This document shows positions 19,036-28,676 of a DNA stretch of 64,000 bases, in pieces. Where the stretch lies: positions 303,648 through 367,647 of the forward strand of contig CAUYUJ010014758.1 in NCBI GenBank assembly GCA_963575745.1, written 5' to 3'. This DNA is from Prorocentrum cordatum. Taxonomy: Eukaryota; Sar; Dinophyceae; Prorocentrales; Prorocentraceae. How positions within the stretch are numbered: the stretch's first letter is position 1; each line of letters opens with the position of its first letter. The notes below the pieces were generated by a model. The model searched no databases and was not told where the DNA came from. It saw only the letters and a program-made list of their open reading frames with translations. The position numbers and the translations under genes were made by a program.

Positions 19036-21950
19036 TCGAGCATTTCTTTGGCAAGGCCCAGACGGAACTTTTTGTCCCTAGAACCCTGCGGCGAAAATAA
19101 GGTGGTCCAGGCATCCTTGTCATACCTGAAAACGAAACCCCTGTGCGAACGTGAATGTGTACGACTGCCACCAGAGTGATCAAAGTAGCGATTCTGGGAA
19201 ACCCAGTGCTTACAATATTGAAAGAGCCTCGACGAAAAATCTTCTGGATGTCTTTGCATGTGTGAAACCCAACTGATAGCAGAGTCTAAATGGAAAATGG
19301 CCCACGAGACTTCCTTGAACCCCTTGATTTTGCGGTTCCTGCGTAGATTGTATTGTTCTGGAGATTCCCCAGGGAGCCTTTTCAGTTTCAACATGATTCT
19401 GATACATTGGTTCTGTGCTTTGGTAATTAGGTCCGCCGTCGTCTTACAAGGAACCCAGGCAGCACCTCTGGATCTAATAATCCCACCCGCCATGCAGTTC
19501 AACTTAGCGAGACGTTTGGACATGGGGATATGACCGTTAATCAAGAATTTACTGTTAGCCCAAAAGGCTTTGTTGATCTGTGAGATGCCCCGCTTGACAT
19601 CTTCGTGACAAGAACCATTAGCGGTGAGAACAGGGCCCAGAACCTTGGCTTCGGGTACAACAGACCACGTTTTCCCGAAGGGGTCGGACCACTTGTAGCC
19701 CTGAAAGTGGTATGGGTAAGCCGGGAGAATTTCCCGATCTTCTTTGAGCCTGAGCCTGTGTTCGTTCCATAGCTCTGACTCAACTAGGGCCGTCAACGTA
19801 GCCAGGTCCTGTTCCGAGGAAGCCACCACAAAAATGTTATCTGACCAACTGAGGAGAGCAATCCTGAAGTCGAGTCTCAACTGTTCGCAGCGAATTGCGA
19901 TTCCCAGAGAAGAGTGTGAGATTTTTTCCAAAGTGGCGGCGAAGCAATCTTCGACCGAGACGCGCGCAAGAATGCAAGCTGTCCCAGCTCCTTGCATCAG
20001 ACCACGGTCTCTTTGGATAACCCCAGTGTTCGAATCCATGAGAGAAATGGAAACTTGAGGATTCCTATGCAGCCTGATACAACCAACTGCTAAGAAGAAA
20101 GGTACTCCTCGTCCCAACAAGCTGCGTAAAACCAATCCGTAACGAATCTGATCGTGATGTGCTTTGATATCGGTAATCCCAACCATTCCTTTGTTAAAGT
20201 GATCTCTCCCATATTCTAAAATGTGATAGACGCTCGTGTGAAGTTCTTGCAATTGCCCACCTTTGCTCAGCCCGAAAATCAGGCCTTTGAGACCTTTGGA
20301 GTCAGTATATGAATCCAGGACTGGAATAATGGCCCTCGCAACATAGGCGTGCCCAATTTTGGCGATGGCGGGCTGAGGGATAACAACTCTGGTTTGAGAG
20401 GGTGTTCCAAAACCTTTGATCTTGTTGCCAAGGTGGCCCCCGAGTGTGACGTTGTTCCAGAACTCTGGGTTGCCAAGACAGGCTTGTATGCACCCCTTGA
20501 GCCTCTGGGACCAGCCTGAAACTTTGATAATGGCCGTGCAAGCAAACTCTGTGTCGATCTTGCGAGGGGCCTTGATGTCATCCAGCGCGTCCTCCAGCAA
20601 GGACGGGATGATGGGGTCTTCGTAATAATTGAAGAAACCTAAAGTCTGAAGCCAGGCAGTGTCCTCCTGCCGTTCCAAGTCAGATAATCCCCACCTCCCT
20701 CTGTACTCTTCTGCAACCAATGTGTTGCAGCGATCCACGTCAAAAATCTTGGCTTGATCCACACAGAAACCCAGGATTGGAAGAAGCGACTTGCGTGATG
20801 CCCAAACACGCCTTCCTTGGGATGCATTGAGCGCTACCTGAGCCAACTCACGCTGGAGTTTTGTTATCTTGAGGGCCTTCAAAAGAGTCTGACCAACAGC
20901 GACCCTCGATGCTTCGTTGAGAACGGAGTTAAATCGCGTCCTGAGGCTCTTGACCCAAAACGGCTCTTCGGCGAATCTCCTAAACCTCCTGGGGTGGGCC
21001 TGTGTCGCTTCATACACCTGTCCCAACAAGTTTTCCCAGAAATCGAAAGAGAGAGTGAGGTCCTCTGGATCGTGATACCTTACCGTACATGATTCAGGTT
21101 GTTCATCCTCATTCAGGCGAGTCAGTTCAGCTGATTCTGGGAACAGGCCCTGGGCGATCTTTCTGACTTCCAAAATGTTAGTAGGGGTCCAAAGAAGCGG
21201 TCTTCTCTTGGGAGCCCGCTGGGGAAGGGCCAGGACATCACACCCAACGAGAGCATGGTCCCCAGGTACTCCTGCCCAGCAGGCGAAGCAGTCAGACGAA
21301 AGGTCACCCCTGGCGAGAGCAATGTGATCTATCGTGCTGCTGGCTTGAGAGAACACCTGATCACCGTCGGGCTTCCTTGTGAATTGCATAGAGGCCTCCT
21401 GGAACCTGAGAGGGCACCAATGGAGGTCAAGGTAAGAGCAAGCTTCGCAGAACGAAAGGAATTTCTGGTCTCCGTTTCCTTGATCAGCGCTCATGTCCCC
21501 CAACCAGGAAAGGGTGGATCCGACAGGGCGGGATCGACCGAGTTGGATAGCGCAATTGAGAGAATCATGGAAAAAATCATGGGCAAGGTGGGAGAAGAGA
21601 AAGGATCTGGCATGATGGTGGCGTCCATCGAGACAGTCGGGACGAAGATCAACACGGATAGATCTCCAATCACAGACAATGTCTTTCACACGTTTTCTCA
21701 GAGATTTGTGCACAAGCACGCCCATGGCCCTACACCCAGGGCCAGGATGATGACGGTAGTAGGCGTGGCCGTTGAAAACGGGGCGAAGAAGCCCATCGTT
21801 TTGAAGGCAACCCCTGAAGTCCGCCTCTAGAATACAAATTAAGCCCCAGCACTTAAGCTCGAGCAAATCTAGGTTGGCTTGCATAAGGGTCTCGTCTGCC
21901 CACTTGCCTTGCACGTTGAGTGCACAAACAAGGCCCCTCACGTAGGCGTC
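18999..21950 (-). CDS. LINE A ORF2: endonuclease-reverse transcriptase, uninterrupted
   Basis: This about 983-codon frame begins right after the ORF1 stop, in the same frame and without an AUG before the endonuclease (DAYVRGLVCALNVQGKW). Residue numbers count from the GTG at 21941. The endonuclease/exonuclease/phosphatase-type domain covers about residues 1-240: LNVQGK, ILEADFRG, WLGDMSADQG, STIDHIALA (Asp205), PGDHALVGCD (Asp228-His229). The RT covers about 500-720: GITDIKAHHDQ is motif A (Asp591 and Asp597), RGLMQGAGTA is motif B (Gly651), LLSWSDNIFV is motif C (Trp699-Ser-Asp-Asn702, normally Y-A-D-D). No RNase H motifs follow. The protein nicks target DNA and copies the element RNA at the nick (family knowledge). 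The intact frame suggests recent activity. Confidence 0.85.
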   Translation of the reverse strand, partial: DAYVRGLVCALNVQGKWADETLMQANLDLLELKCWGLICILEADFRGCLQNDGLLRPVFNGHAYYRHHPGPGCRAMGVLVHKSLRKRVKDIVCDWRSIRVDLRPDCLDGRHHHARSFLFSHLAHDFFHDSLNCAIQLGRSRPVGSTLSWLGDMSADQGNGDQKFLSFCEACSYLDLHWCPLRFQEASMQFTRKPDGDQVFSQASSTIDHIALARGDLSSDCFACWAGVPGDHALVGCDVLALPQRAPKRRPLLWTPTNILEVRKIAQGLFPESAELTRLNEDEQPESCTVRYHDPEDLTLSFDFWENLLGQVYEATQAHPRRFRRFAEEPFWVKSLRTRFNSVLNEASRVAVGQTLLKALKITKLQRELAQVALNASQGRRVWASRKSLLPILGFCVDQAKIFDVDRCNTLVAEEYRGRWGLSDLERQEDTAWLQTLGFFNYYEDPIIPSLLEDALDDIKAPRKIDTEFACTAIIKVSGWSQRLKGCIQACLGNPEFWNNVTLGGHLGNKIKGFGTPSQTRVVIPQPAIAKIGHAYVARAIIPVLDSYTDSKGLKGLIFGLSKGGQLQELHTSVYHILEYGRDHFNKGMVGITDIKAHHDQIRYGLVLRSLLGRGVPFFLAVGCIRLHRNPQVSISLMDSNTGVIQRDRGLMQGAGTACILARVSVEDCFAATLEKISHSSLGIAIRCEQLRLDFRIALLSWSDNIFVVASSEQDLATLTALVESELWNEHRLRLKEDREILPAYPYHFQGYKWSDPFGKTWSVVPEAKVLGPVLTANGSCHEDVKRGISQINKAFWANSKFLINGHIPMSKRLAKLNCMAGGIIRSRGAAWVPCKTTADLITKAQNQCIRIMLKLKRLPGESPEQYNLRRNRKIKGFKEVSWAIFHLDSAISWVSHMQRHPEDFSSRLFQYCKHWVSQNRYFDHSGGSRTHSRSHRGFVFRYDKDAWTTLFSPQGSRDKKFRLGLAKEMLDWIRQPLHLRLQ

Positions 21951-23012
21951 TCAAAGAGAGAGGGCCTCGTCAATGGTGTCTTTCAGCGTCTTACGGAGCT
22001 CTTCGTCGGGGATTTCCTTAAAGGACTCATGCCACTGGAATTCCCCATCTTTTATCCCACCGATCTGATGATCTAAGACATAAAACTTTCGCGTCCGTGA
22101 GCAAATGACGTGATCACGGTCTCCCGCTGCTTTCTCCACTGCACTGGAGACTGTCTTGAAAAGTTTGGCAGGGCCTCGCTCCTCCTTCGTACTGATTTGT
22201 CCACACCAGATCTGATTTTCCAGGTACCCAGGAATCTTGAGATCACGGATCGTGGCTGCCGCTTGAAGCCCTACCGACACCGAACTCCACTTAATCTCAA
22301 CGCAGCTCCCATATCCGAAAGGTGCAACGATTTGCGTGGGCTGTGGAACATCAGCTCTGCGTAAGACCGCTCGCGCCTTTTCCAAAGCCTCCTGTTTTTT
22401 GAGATTCCAGCCCAAGTTCGTAAGAATGAAAATGTCTCTGTCTGCCCTCGGGGTGCTTGCCCAAGGCGGACCTTTTCGTTTGGACGGACCCTGGCTTGAC
22501 TGGCTTTCCAGTTGCTTGGCCGCCATTTCTGCGCGCAAAGCCTTCTGCTCTAGTTCGACCGCCAGAATCCTTTCGTTGAAAGCCTTCTGAACTTCCGTCT
22601 CACCTGCCTCCAAATTGGCAAGCTTCACCTCATGATCATTGATCAAGGTAACCGCAACCGAAAACTCCTGGGCCAGAGCCTTTTGGGTTCCCAAAACATC
22701 CATTTGAAGGGAGTCAATTCGATCCTTGATGGGAGCGATCTTTCGGTCGAGGAGCGACTCCAGTTGCCCCAAGAAGGCGTCCGTTCCTGAGGCTGTTGAT
22801 GCAATCCCAGAAGAGCTTGTCCCATTTTCTCCCAATCCTGTACCTTTCGCCGAACCCTTGGCGGCCAATGTCCTCATGGCCTTCGATGTATCTTGCTGAT
22901 TCTCTTTGTCTTCATCCGCTATCTTGACGTCGTCTCTCAGCCTTTTTTGTTTGTCTATATCAAGATTCAAAAGCTTTTGCATTGTTTCTCCTATCTGAAG
23001 TGCCGGCGGCAT
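21951..23012 (-). CDS. LINE A ORF1: coiled-coil RNA-binding protein
   Basis: ATG at 23010-23012, about 353 codons, TGA stop at 21951-21953. Residues about 20-60 are charged; about 95-195 form a long heptad-like coiled coil (LLDRKIAPIKDRIDSLQMDV, ILAVELEQKALRAEMAAKQL). A basic linker PSKRKGPPW is followed by DIFILTNLGWNLKKQEAL and YGSCVEIKWSSVSVGLQAAAT, which resemble the two beta strands of an RRM-like fold. Coiled coil plus RRM-like domain is the usual ORF1p plan, predicted to trimerise and coat the element RNA. The endonuclease frame follows in phase after the TGA, with a G as the next base. Confidence 0.75.
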   Translation of the reverse strand: MPPALQIGETMQKLLNLDIDKQKRLRDDVKIADEDKENQQDTSKAMRTLAAKGSAKGTGLGENGTSSSGIASTASGTDAFLGQLESLLDRKIAPIKDRIDSLQMDVLGTQKALAQEFSVAVTLINDHEVKLANLEAGETEVQKAFNERILAVELEQKALRAEMAAKQLESQSSQGPSKRKGPPWASTPRADRDIFILTNLGWNLKKQEALEKARAVLRRADVPQPTQIVAPFGYGSCVEIKWSSVSVGLQAAATIRDLKIPGYLENQIWCGQISTKEERGPAKLFKTVSSAVEKAAGDRDHVICSRTRKFYVLDHQIGGIKDGEFQWHESFKEIPDEELRKTLKDTIDEALSL

Positions 23013-23280
23013 GGCTGAGGTGTACAATTGAGCTCCAAAGATTCCACTCTAGAATGAAATGATGCACCAGATTAACCTGAGCAATGAAACTGAGATCCCA
23101 CTGATAAATCCCACCAATGACAAGAAATCCCACCAATAAGAAAAATCCCAATAATTGAATGCAGCAATTGAACCCAGATTGAACCACTGATCCCACCGCG
23201 CCGGCGCAGGCAGCTATGGCAGCCGCGTCCCCACCGCGGCCGCGCCCCACACGCGCGCCCCCTCGGCGTCTGAGAGGCTC
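23013..23280 (-). other. LINE A 5' leader
   Basis: Between the spliced leader and the ORF1 ATG. The first 90 nt are GC-rich and include a phrase (GACGCGGCTGCCATAGCTGCC-like) also seen near the 5' end of LINE C. The rest has four TGGGATY repeats and two GGTTCAATY words. Short frames exist but none looks coding. Confidence 0.6.
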
Positions 23281-23302
23281 CTTGAGCCAAAATGGCTACG
23301 GA
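23281..23302 (-). promoter_or_regulatory. Exact dinoflagellate spliced leader at the 5' end of LINE A
   Basis: Minus strand reads T, then CCGTAGCCATTTTGG, then CTCAAG: 22 of 22 positions of DinoSL, including the variable first base. It is followed by GAGCC, not by a GT donor, so it is not an SL RNA gene. It sits at the exact junction with LINE B. Inference: LINE A was reverse transcribed from a trans-spliced mRNA all the way to the cap. Confidence 0.9.
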
Positions 23303-26300
23303 TGGTACGTCTCAGGCCCCAGATCACCCCGTACCCGTCGTCGTTTGTACGCAGTGTTACCATAAGAGCTGTCCAAGGGAACATAGGGGCTCTGTGGAGG
23401 CTGTTGCGAGGCCACAGGGGGGTCGATACGTCGTCGTTTTTGAGCCCTTTCCCGCATCTGGCTAATCATCCTCCGTCGGTTTGTCGTCGCAGGGGTCACC
23501 TGGGACCTGTAGTTGGACACCTGGGAATCCGCTGTAACTGATACCGGTGGCGGCACGAGCTGCGATCCTTAAAACAGCACAGGGTCGGGCAGCGGCACCG
23601 ACAGCGACATCCGTTGGGCAGTGGCACAAACATCTTTGGCCCAGCACCACTGTCGATACAGGAATAGTTGCGGCAGACTCGGCAGACCAGCCGAGTGCAA
23701 GGCCCGTCTACCATGAAGGTACACACGCTGCATAAACGTAGTCCAATCCTCGCCCGCCCCTTTCCTCCTCCACAACATCCTAGCTAAGAGCTTACCCTCA
23801 CATTTATGCAGTGCAGTTAAAATACTCTGATCCGGCGTCATCCCCTCAGCTCAAAAAAGGATCTTGGCACGTACTTCGCCGTCGTACCGTCTGAGTCGGC
23901 GGATGAGCGGGATATCCCGACAACAGTAGTAACGCTTTTCGTGCCAAAAGGCCCGCTCCCCGCAAGTGATACGATGGAGGACATCAACATGTGTCTGCAT
24001 AACAGAATCAATCATCACACCAAGGATCGACATGCGCTGCACCCTCTGCAACTGTATAGTGATCGTAGGCGTCTGGCAAGTACGGCGCCTCTTCATATCT
24101 GCAGCGTGAGGCGGCACCTGGGACCCACAAGGGGCCCCAATCGTGAAATCAACCAGGATGGGCACCTGAGGCGCGTCCTGGAACCCACAGAGCATATACT
24201 GCAGGGAGCTGGGTTTCCACGAATACCCTCTGGAGTACAAAAGCTCGGACATCTGACGCACCATCATAATAAGCTGATCAGTCGAGGAAGCCCCCAGGAT
24301 AACATTGTCCGCCCAGATGGCGTGGGAAAAAACCAATGCGCCTGCTTCATCCGTGAGAGGAATGCCGATGCCATCACGACGCCACTTGTGACACAAGTCG
24401 CTCCACATCACAATAGTCTCGCATATCCAGCCCATGGGGGCCTCAACTGAACCTGCCCCCACACATCGGTCCCATGGTACTCCCATAACTTCAACATCCT
24501 GAAACTTGAAATCAGCAACACAGTGACTCTGTGGTTCTAATAAAGCATAGGCCAGATCGGGGGGGAACGATAACGCATCCACGGATTCAGAGAGGTTGCT
24601 CACCGTCAGGTGGTCAAAAGCAAGTAGTACATCCAAGGACGCAAAGCAACACGAGTGGGACTAGCCCCACTCCACACCATGCTGAGCTAACCTCTTGACA
24701 ACCGCTGTAACCTCGTGTACCCTGCGCTCACCAGCAAATTCGTAGAGCATACACCCAGGTGTAGTCGATCGCAGGTGGGACGCAGCGAGGATAACCAAAC
24801 ACGAATGGTACCATTTTGACATCACACTAAGAAGACTGAGAGCACGCATTTCTGTAAAGTCGGTGGCGCGCTGATGCTTGGGCATCAGCGCAATGCAAAT
24901 GGAACGCCACACCAGGGGGTATCGGACTCGCGGCTGAACAGCTTTCGAAAGGCCTTCAAGATGGAGCAGAGAGCGGACCAGGGCACACATCGGAGCATAC
25001 TGGCACTGATCCCATCCTTACCCACCGCCCGTCCCCCTTTGAGCTTCGCACGGGCTCTCATGAGGATCCCCATTGAGATAGCCTCCCGTCCGAGACAGCC
25101 GTGGGGGCCACCCGATAAATCCTGCAACCGCCTCCTCCTCTCCTCCAGCATTCCTTGAGTAGCACTCCTCTCATCCTCACAACTGTAATGAGTGAAACCG
25201 TGTACACGTAAAGCCTCCTCCCACTTCTGAACATCACACGTATCCTCCCCATCCACATGCAGTGTATAGAGATGTGTACGGCACTGTGCACCTGGTCGAA
25301 ACGAGTACTCCGTGAGGCGACGCCTGTGGGCTCGACGCTCACGTTGCTTCTGACGACGGGCAGCCTTCATCTCCTCCTCCGAGCAATCCCCCGCCCTCCA
25401 CCTCCTGCGAAGCTCAGTCCACCGAAGACGTGCCTGGATGTAGTCCTTACTGACCCATGGGAGAGTATCCTGATAGGTGGGGGTGTGGCCCAAATTGGAG
25501 GCCTCCTGGAGGATGAGGGCGCCGATCTCAGCCGGTGTCATTTCTGCCGGTCCGTCACACAGTGCACGGTCAATATTACTGCGCAGCTGCTGCAGAGAGT
25601 CCTCATCACACCGCCAGTGGGTGTTGTTGCGAGGACGGTGCCTGGCAGCCCTCGCTGGCCTGGCAGTCTGCGGAAGTACGAGCGACACAATCGCACGGTC
25701 GCTCCACCATGTCTCTAGCTGCAAAGTGTCCTCAGCCATGGCCTCTCGGGGAACCGCCCAAGTGACCGAAGAAGAGGGTAGGTTGCCATACCAGTGTCTA
25801 GGTACACACAGATAGTCATACACATCCTGATACTGTTGCGCCTCAGGGATATGCTTTGTTGACCGCCACGTGGGCCTGCGTGGGCCGTCGAAGATGTTTG
25901 CCATGAACAGACCCAAGACACCCATCGTGGTAGTAAGGGCCTCAGAGTAGGCCCGGGAGAACTCGCGGGCGTCCTTTTCGAAACCTCCAGAGGCCTTGCG
26001 GGGAGCAAGAGAAGTACCATCCACAAACGGGCCCGTCACAGGCCACTGCTCATAGAAGACCTCACCCTCCACCTCAACCTGCCCGTCCACTCCCAAGACG
26101 ACGTCCCTGATCCCAAATTGTGATTTCAGTCGCTGAATAGTCAACGCAACCTCCCTCAGGACACGGTGATACTCGCAAAGGGCCTGGAAGAAAGCATCAC
26201 GGCTCTTTCCAAGCACATATTTGTGAGGCAGGTACACGCTGATGGCGATCATACTGCGAAATATCACAGCACACCATCGGTCGCCTCGATCGGAAAAAGA

Positions 26301-26546
26301 TACGCTGATTGCACCACCTAGTGTTATACACTACGCATGCACGCCTACACACAGAATGCTCGGTATGCCCTGACGCCCCAAGATCCTTCAAATGCTGAGC
26401 CTCCTGGAGCAATGCAACCCCAACCCCACTGTTGAATTCTGAAAATTGTCACGCACAACTTCCGGGCAGAAGAGCTTCCCCAACTTCCGACAGTCCCATG
26501 TGGCGATAGATACCGCCTGGGTGTCGAGCCAGGCGTCGGGGCCCCG
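23303..26546 (-). pseudogene. LINE B ORF2: endonuclease-RT part, broken
   Basis: The frame continues in phase after the ORF1 TAG (26547-26549) with VSIATWDCRKLGKLF, an endonuclease start, and no AUG. Two frame changes follow: near 26420, leading to VALLQEAQHL (the conserved QE), and near 26270. The 460-codon frame (26267-24885) has AISVYLPH, DVVLGVDGQ and WWSDRAIVSLV, where SDR replaces the usual SDH, then the RT entry GGRAVGKDGISASML. A frame change lies near 24950 and a TAG at 24661-24663 just before motif A (LDVLLAFDHL). Motif C is HAIWADNVIL (24304-24315), WADN in place of YADD. A further stop and shift lie near 23850; the 23841-23569 segment aligns with the post-RT part of LINE C. LINE A interrupts at 23302. 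Confidence 0.75.
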
Positions 26547-27491
26547 CTACTCGGTGGAGTACAAGGCAGCCTTGAACTCCGCGAGCTTGAATGTGGAACC
26601 GATACGAAGGAGTGCCGTCTCATCCAACAACCACTGATCCGTACGGTCGGTCCTGTACAATGCAACACACGCTCCGTCTGTGTACTGGAGGCTAGGATAC
26701 GCCCAGACGAACGTCGTCGGAGGGCCGTACGACTCGATACGCACACATCCGGCCACCAAGCCGCTGTGTCTGTAGAAGCACGCCTTGAACCTCCCCGCTG
26801 CAGCAACATGAGGCTGCTTCCATGGGAAGCACTCCACGAGGATAGATACACGGCACTTCACAATACGTTGATAATCCCTGACGTCCTGGTCCTGAGCAAA
26901 GATACGACCGTCCTGGAAACACTGCATCCAAACCTTGATGCACTCCCCCATCACATCCCGACTCACAGTGGATTTGAAGTGCACCCTGATCCGATAGAGA
27001 CCACACGGCTTGTTAGTATTTTCACTGTTGGTGCGAACCTCGTCGATATGCTGGAGACAGCCTGCCTTCTCAAACAAGTATGCCAAACAGCGCTGGGCCG
27101 CAGCCTCATTGAACAACAACTCGGAATGCTGCGAGATATCACGATTCGCACCTTTGGCCCAACCCTGAATAGTGATGTACGTCGGAGAGAACGGCGGACG
27201 AGGGACCCGTCCAAAGTCTTGCGGCCGAGAGGTCTGGAAGGACACCCTTGGGGCACCAACGGTACTCGGGGCACCTGTGGAGCTATTGGAGCCTGGACGA
27301 TTCTGGATGGCCCGCTGGAGCTCATCAATCTGTCGTTGTTGTTCAGTCTGAGCCTTCCTAATATCAACAATATCGGTCTGATTCTGCTTCACTGCCTCCT
27401 CCAGAGGTTTGAGACGAACCTGAAGTGAGCTGTCGAAGAACTGTTGCTGCTGAGAGAACTTGGAGTCCAGGAGGGCCGCAATGGAGGCCAT
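26547..27491 (-). CDS. LINE B ORF1: coiled-coil RNA-binding protein
   Basis: ATG at 27489-27491, 314 codons, TAG at 26547-26549. A short coiled coil (residues about 8-65, QQQFFDSSLQVRLKPLEEA, RKAQTEQQRQIDELQRAIQ) is followed by a Pro/Ser linker and FSPTYITIQGWAKGANRD, shared with LINE C ORF1 (FSPTYVELKGW). The globular part extends to the C-terminus. Upstream of the ATG the same frame reads EGGASEDAKRARR after a TAG at about 27558 and appears coding beyond it, so the original ORF1 was probably longer, its N-terminus lost to a nonsense change. The endonuclease frame follows in phase. Confidence 0.7.
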   Translation of the reverse strand: MASIAALLDSKFSQQQQFFDSSLQVRLKPLEEAVKQNQTDIVDIRKAQTEQQRQIDELQRAIQNRPGSNSSTGAPSTVGAPRVSFQTSRPQDFGRVPRPPFSPTYITIQGWAKGANRDISQHSELLFNEAAAQRCLAYLFEKAGCLQHIDEVRTNSENTNKPCGLYRIRVHFKSTVSRDVMGECIKVWMQCFQDGRIFAQDQDVRDYQRIVKCRVSILVECFPWKQPHVAAAGRFKACFYRHSGLVAGCVRIESYGPPTTFVWAYPSLQYTDGACVALYRTDRTDQWLLDETALLRIGSTFKLAEFKAALYSTE

Positions 27492-27720
27492 GGGATCCGC
27501 AGGAGCCCCAGAGACCCTACGAGCCCTCTTAGCATCCTCTGAAGCACCACCCTCCTACTGATTCACAGTGTGTCTGACATTCCCATGTGCAGGAGCCGCC
27601 AGCGCTCTCTCGAACTCATCTCGCTCATCCCCCCCCTCCTCACCTCCCATCGGCATATGCTGTGCACCAGTCGGGGTTCTCATCACAGCCGTCATGCCTG
27701 ATCGTTGACGCTTAGTATAC

Positions 27721-27935
27721 CGTGAAAGATTGGCCAGAAAGTGATACTCCTCTGCACCCGTCGCGGTGCGAACGTCAAAGTATACGCAAGAGACTGATAC
27801 TCCTCAACACACGTCGTGAAAGATTGGCCTGAGAGTTATACTCCTCCGCACTCGTCGTGGAAGATTGGCCTGAAAGTTATACTCCTCTGCAGTCACCGAT
27901 GTGCGAACGTCAAAGTACAAGCAAGAAAGAACACT
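27721..27935 (-). repeat. Tandem repeats in the LINE B 5' UTR
   Basis: Three or four irregular units share GAAAGATTGGCC, GTTATACTCCTC, GTCGTGG and GTGCGAACGTCAAAGTA. They lie between the 5' end of LINE B (28188) and ORF1. By analogy with 5' UTR monomers of some LINEs they could carry promoter activity. This is inference. Confidence 0.5.
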
Positions 27936-28197
27936 CGTCGTGTAAGAATGGCAGAACAACTGCACTGTCGGGCCCGATCCAACAGCTGCCACCACAACAA
28001 GAAGAGAGCACCTGCGGCCTTGACGGGCACGAAGATGGAGCACTTGTCGCAGCTGCGCGACCGATGGCCCCGCGCGCCCGCGGAGGCAGTACGATACACG
28101 AGTGTGTAACACCGGACCGCACGATGCGGCTCCAGGAGTCTCCGACGGGCCAAGGCCGCGGGAGAGCGGGAGGTAAACTCCGCTTCCGCAACCTTGG

Positions 28198-28500
28198 TTA
28201 CCGCCGGGAACTCGTAGAGCTTCCTTGCCATATCTATATATATATATATATATGCATGGGATGCGGGCGCGGCAATCTCGCATTTCGCACGCGCGAGGGG
28301 GGCGAGGAGGAGAAGGGCGTTGAGGCGGCTGAGGAAAGGAAGGAAGAGGAGGAGAAGGAGCGAGAGGAGGAGAAGGAGGGGAAGGAGGAAGAGGAGGATG
28401 ACGAGCAGGAGGGGGAAGGGTGGAAAGGGGAGAGGGGGGGCAATGAAGATGATGAGGACGAGAAGGAGGAGGAGGACAAAGAGGAGAAGAAGAAGATCAA
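28198..28500 (+). repeat. (TA)n and purine (GGA)n tracts in the NHE that hosts LINE B
   Basis: A (TA)n run lies at 28232-28252. It is followed by ATGCGGGCGCGGCAATCTCGCA, near-identical to 11495-11516, and then a GGA/GAG tract at about 28296-28500. The order is the same as in the 11.4-kb element. Confidence 0.8.
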
Positions 28501-28676
28501 AATGGGCAGAAAATACTAGAACTCTAACGAACTGTTCAATGTCGAGAACATCCTTTTCAACCGACCAAGATTATGCATAACTTCCGTCGACTTTTTTCAG
28601 ACCAACTAGCCCGCCAGCGCGCCGGAAATACTCTCTAGCTTCGCCGCTCCGCTCTTAGGGAAGCTCTACAAGTCAC

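Larger units (their letters stand above)
14436..23302 (-). mobile_element. LINE A, trans-spliced-leader-bearing retroelement nested in LINE B
   Basis: The 5' end is exactly the DinoSL (23281-23302). LINE B coding sequence resumes immediately outside it. The 3' boundary is placed at about 14436 because LINE B's ORF2 resumes there and because GGACGGTAC (14427-14435) nearly repeats GGATGGTAC (23300-23308), an 8/9 candidate target duplication. Contents in transcript order are ORF1, EN-RT ORF2, an overlapping ORF3, and about 3.3 kb with weaker frames. The phrases TGGGAT and GGTTCAAT recur in the 5' leader and in the 14.4-17.7 kb part, supporting a single unit. At 8.9 kb it is long for a LINE, and a second nested insertion within the 3' part cannot be excluded. 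Confidence 0.65.
13330..28188 (-). mobile_element. LINE B, full-length non-LTR retrotransposon (contains LINE A)
   Basis: The minus-strand element is bounded on both sides by CAACCTTGG (13321-13329 and 28189-28197), a 9-bp target-site duplication. A T5 run at 13330-13334 is a short A tail on the sense strand. Excluding LINE A it is about 6.0 kb: 5' UTR with tandem repeats, ORF1 (26547-27491), endonuclease-RT (about 23303-26546) and the ORF2 C-terminus with RNase H-like motifs (13377-14426). It lies in the loop of an NHE head hairpin. Family assignment rests on the RT, the coiled-coil ORF1 and close similarity in architecture to LINE C. ORF2 has several lesions, so this copy looks inactive. 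Confidence 0.85.
13299..28676 (+). mobile_element. NHE with purine body, split by LINE B
   Basis: The left part is the diverged head GGGAGCCGGCGGTAGATCG plus CAACCTTGG (13299-13329). After LINE B the head resumes at 28189 with CAACCTTGGTTACCGCCGGG and AACTCGTAGAGCTTCC. A (TA)n run follows at 28232-28252, then a GC-rich phrase, a (GGA)n tract at about 28296-28500, and an NHE-type tail ending GGGAAGCTCTACAAGTC at about 28675. Without LINE B the element is only about 0.5 kb. It shares head and tail with NHE-1 but carries no monomers. Confidence 0.65.

Noticed and set aside
23281-23302. SL RNA gene
   Set aside because: The leader is followed by GAGCC, not by a GT splice donor and SL RNA body, and it sits at a retrotransposon junction.
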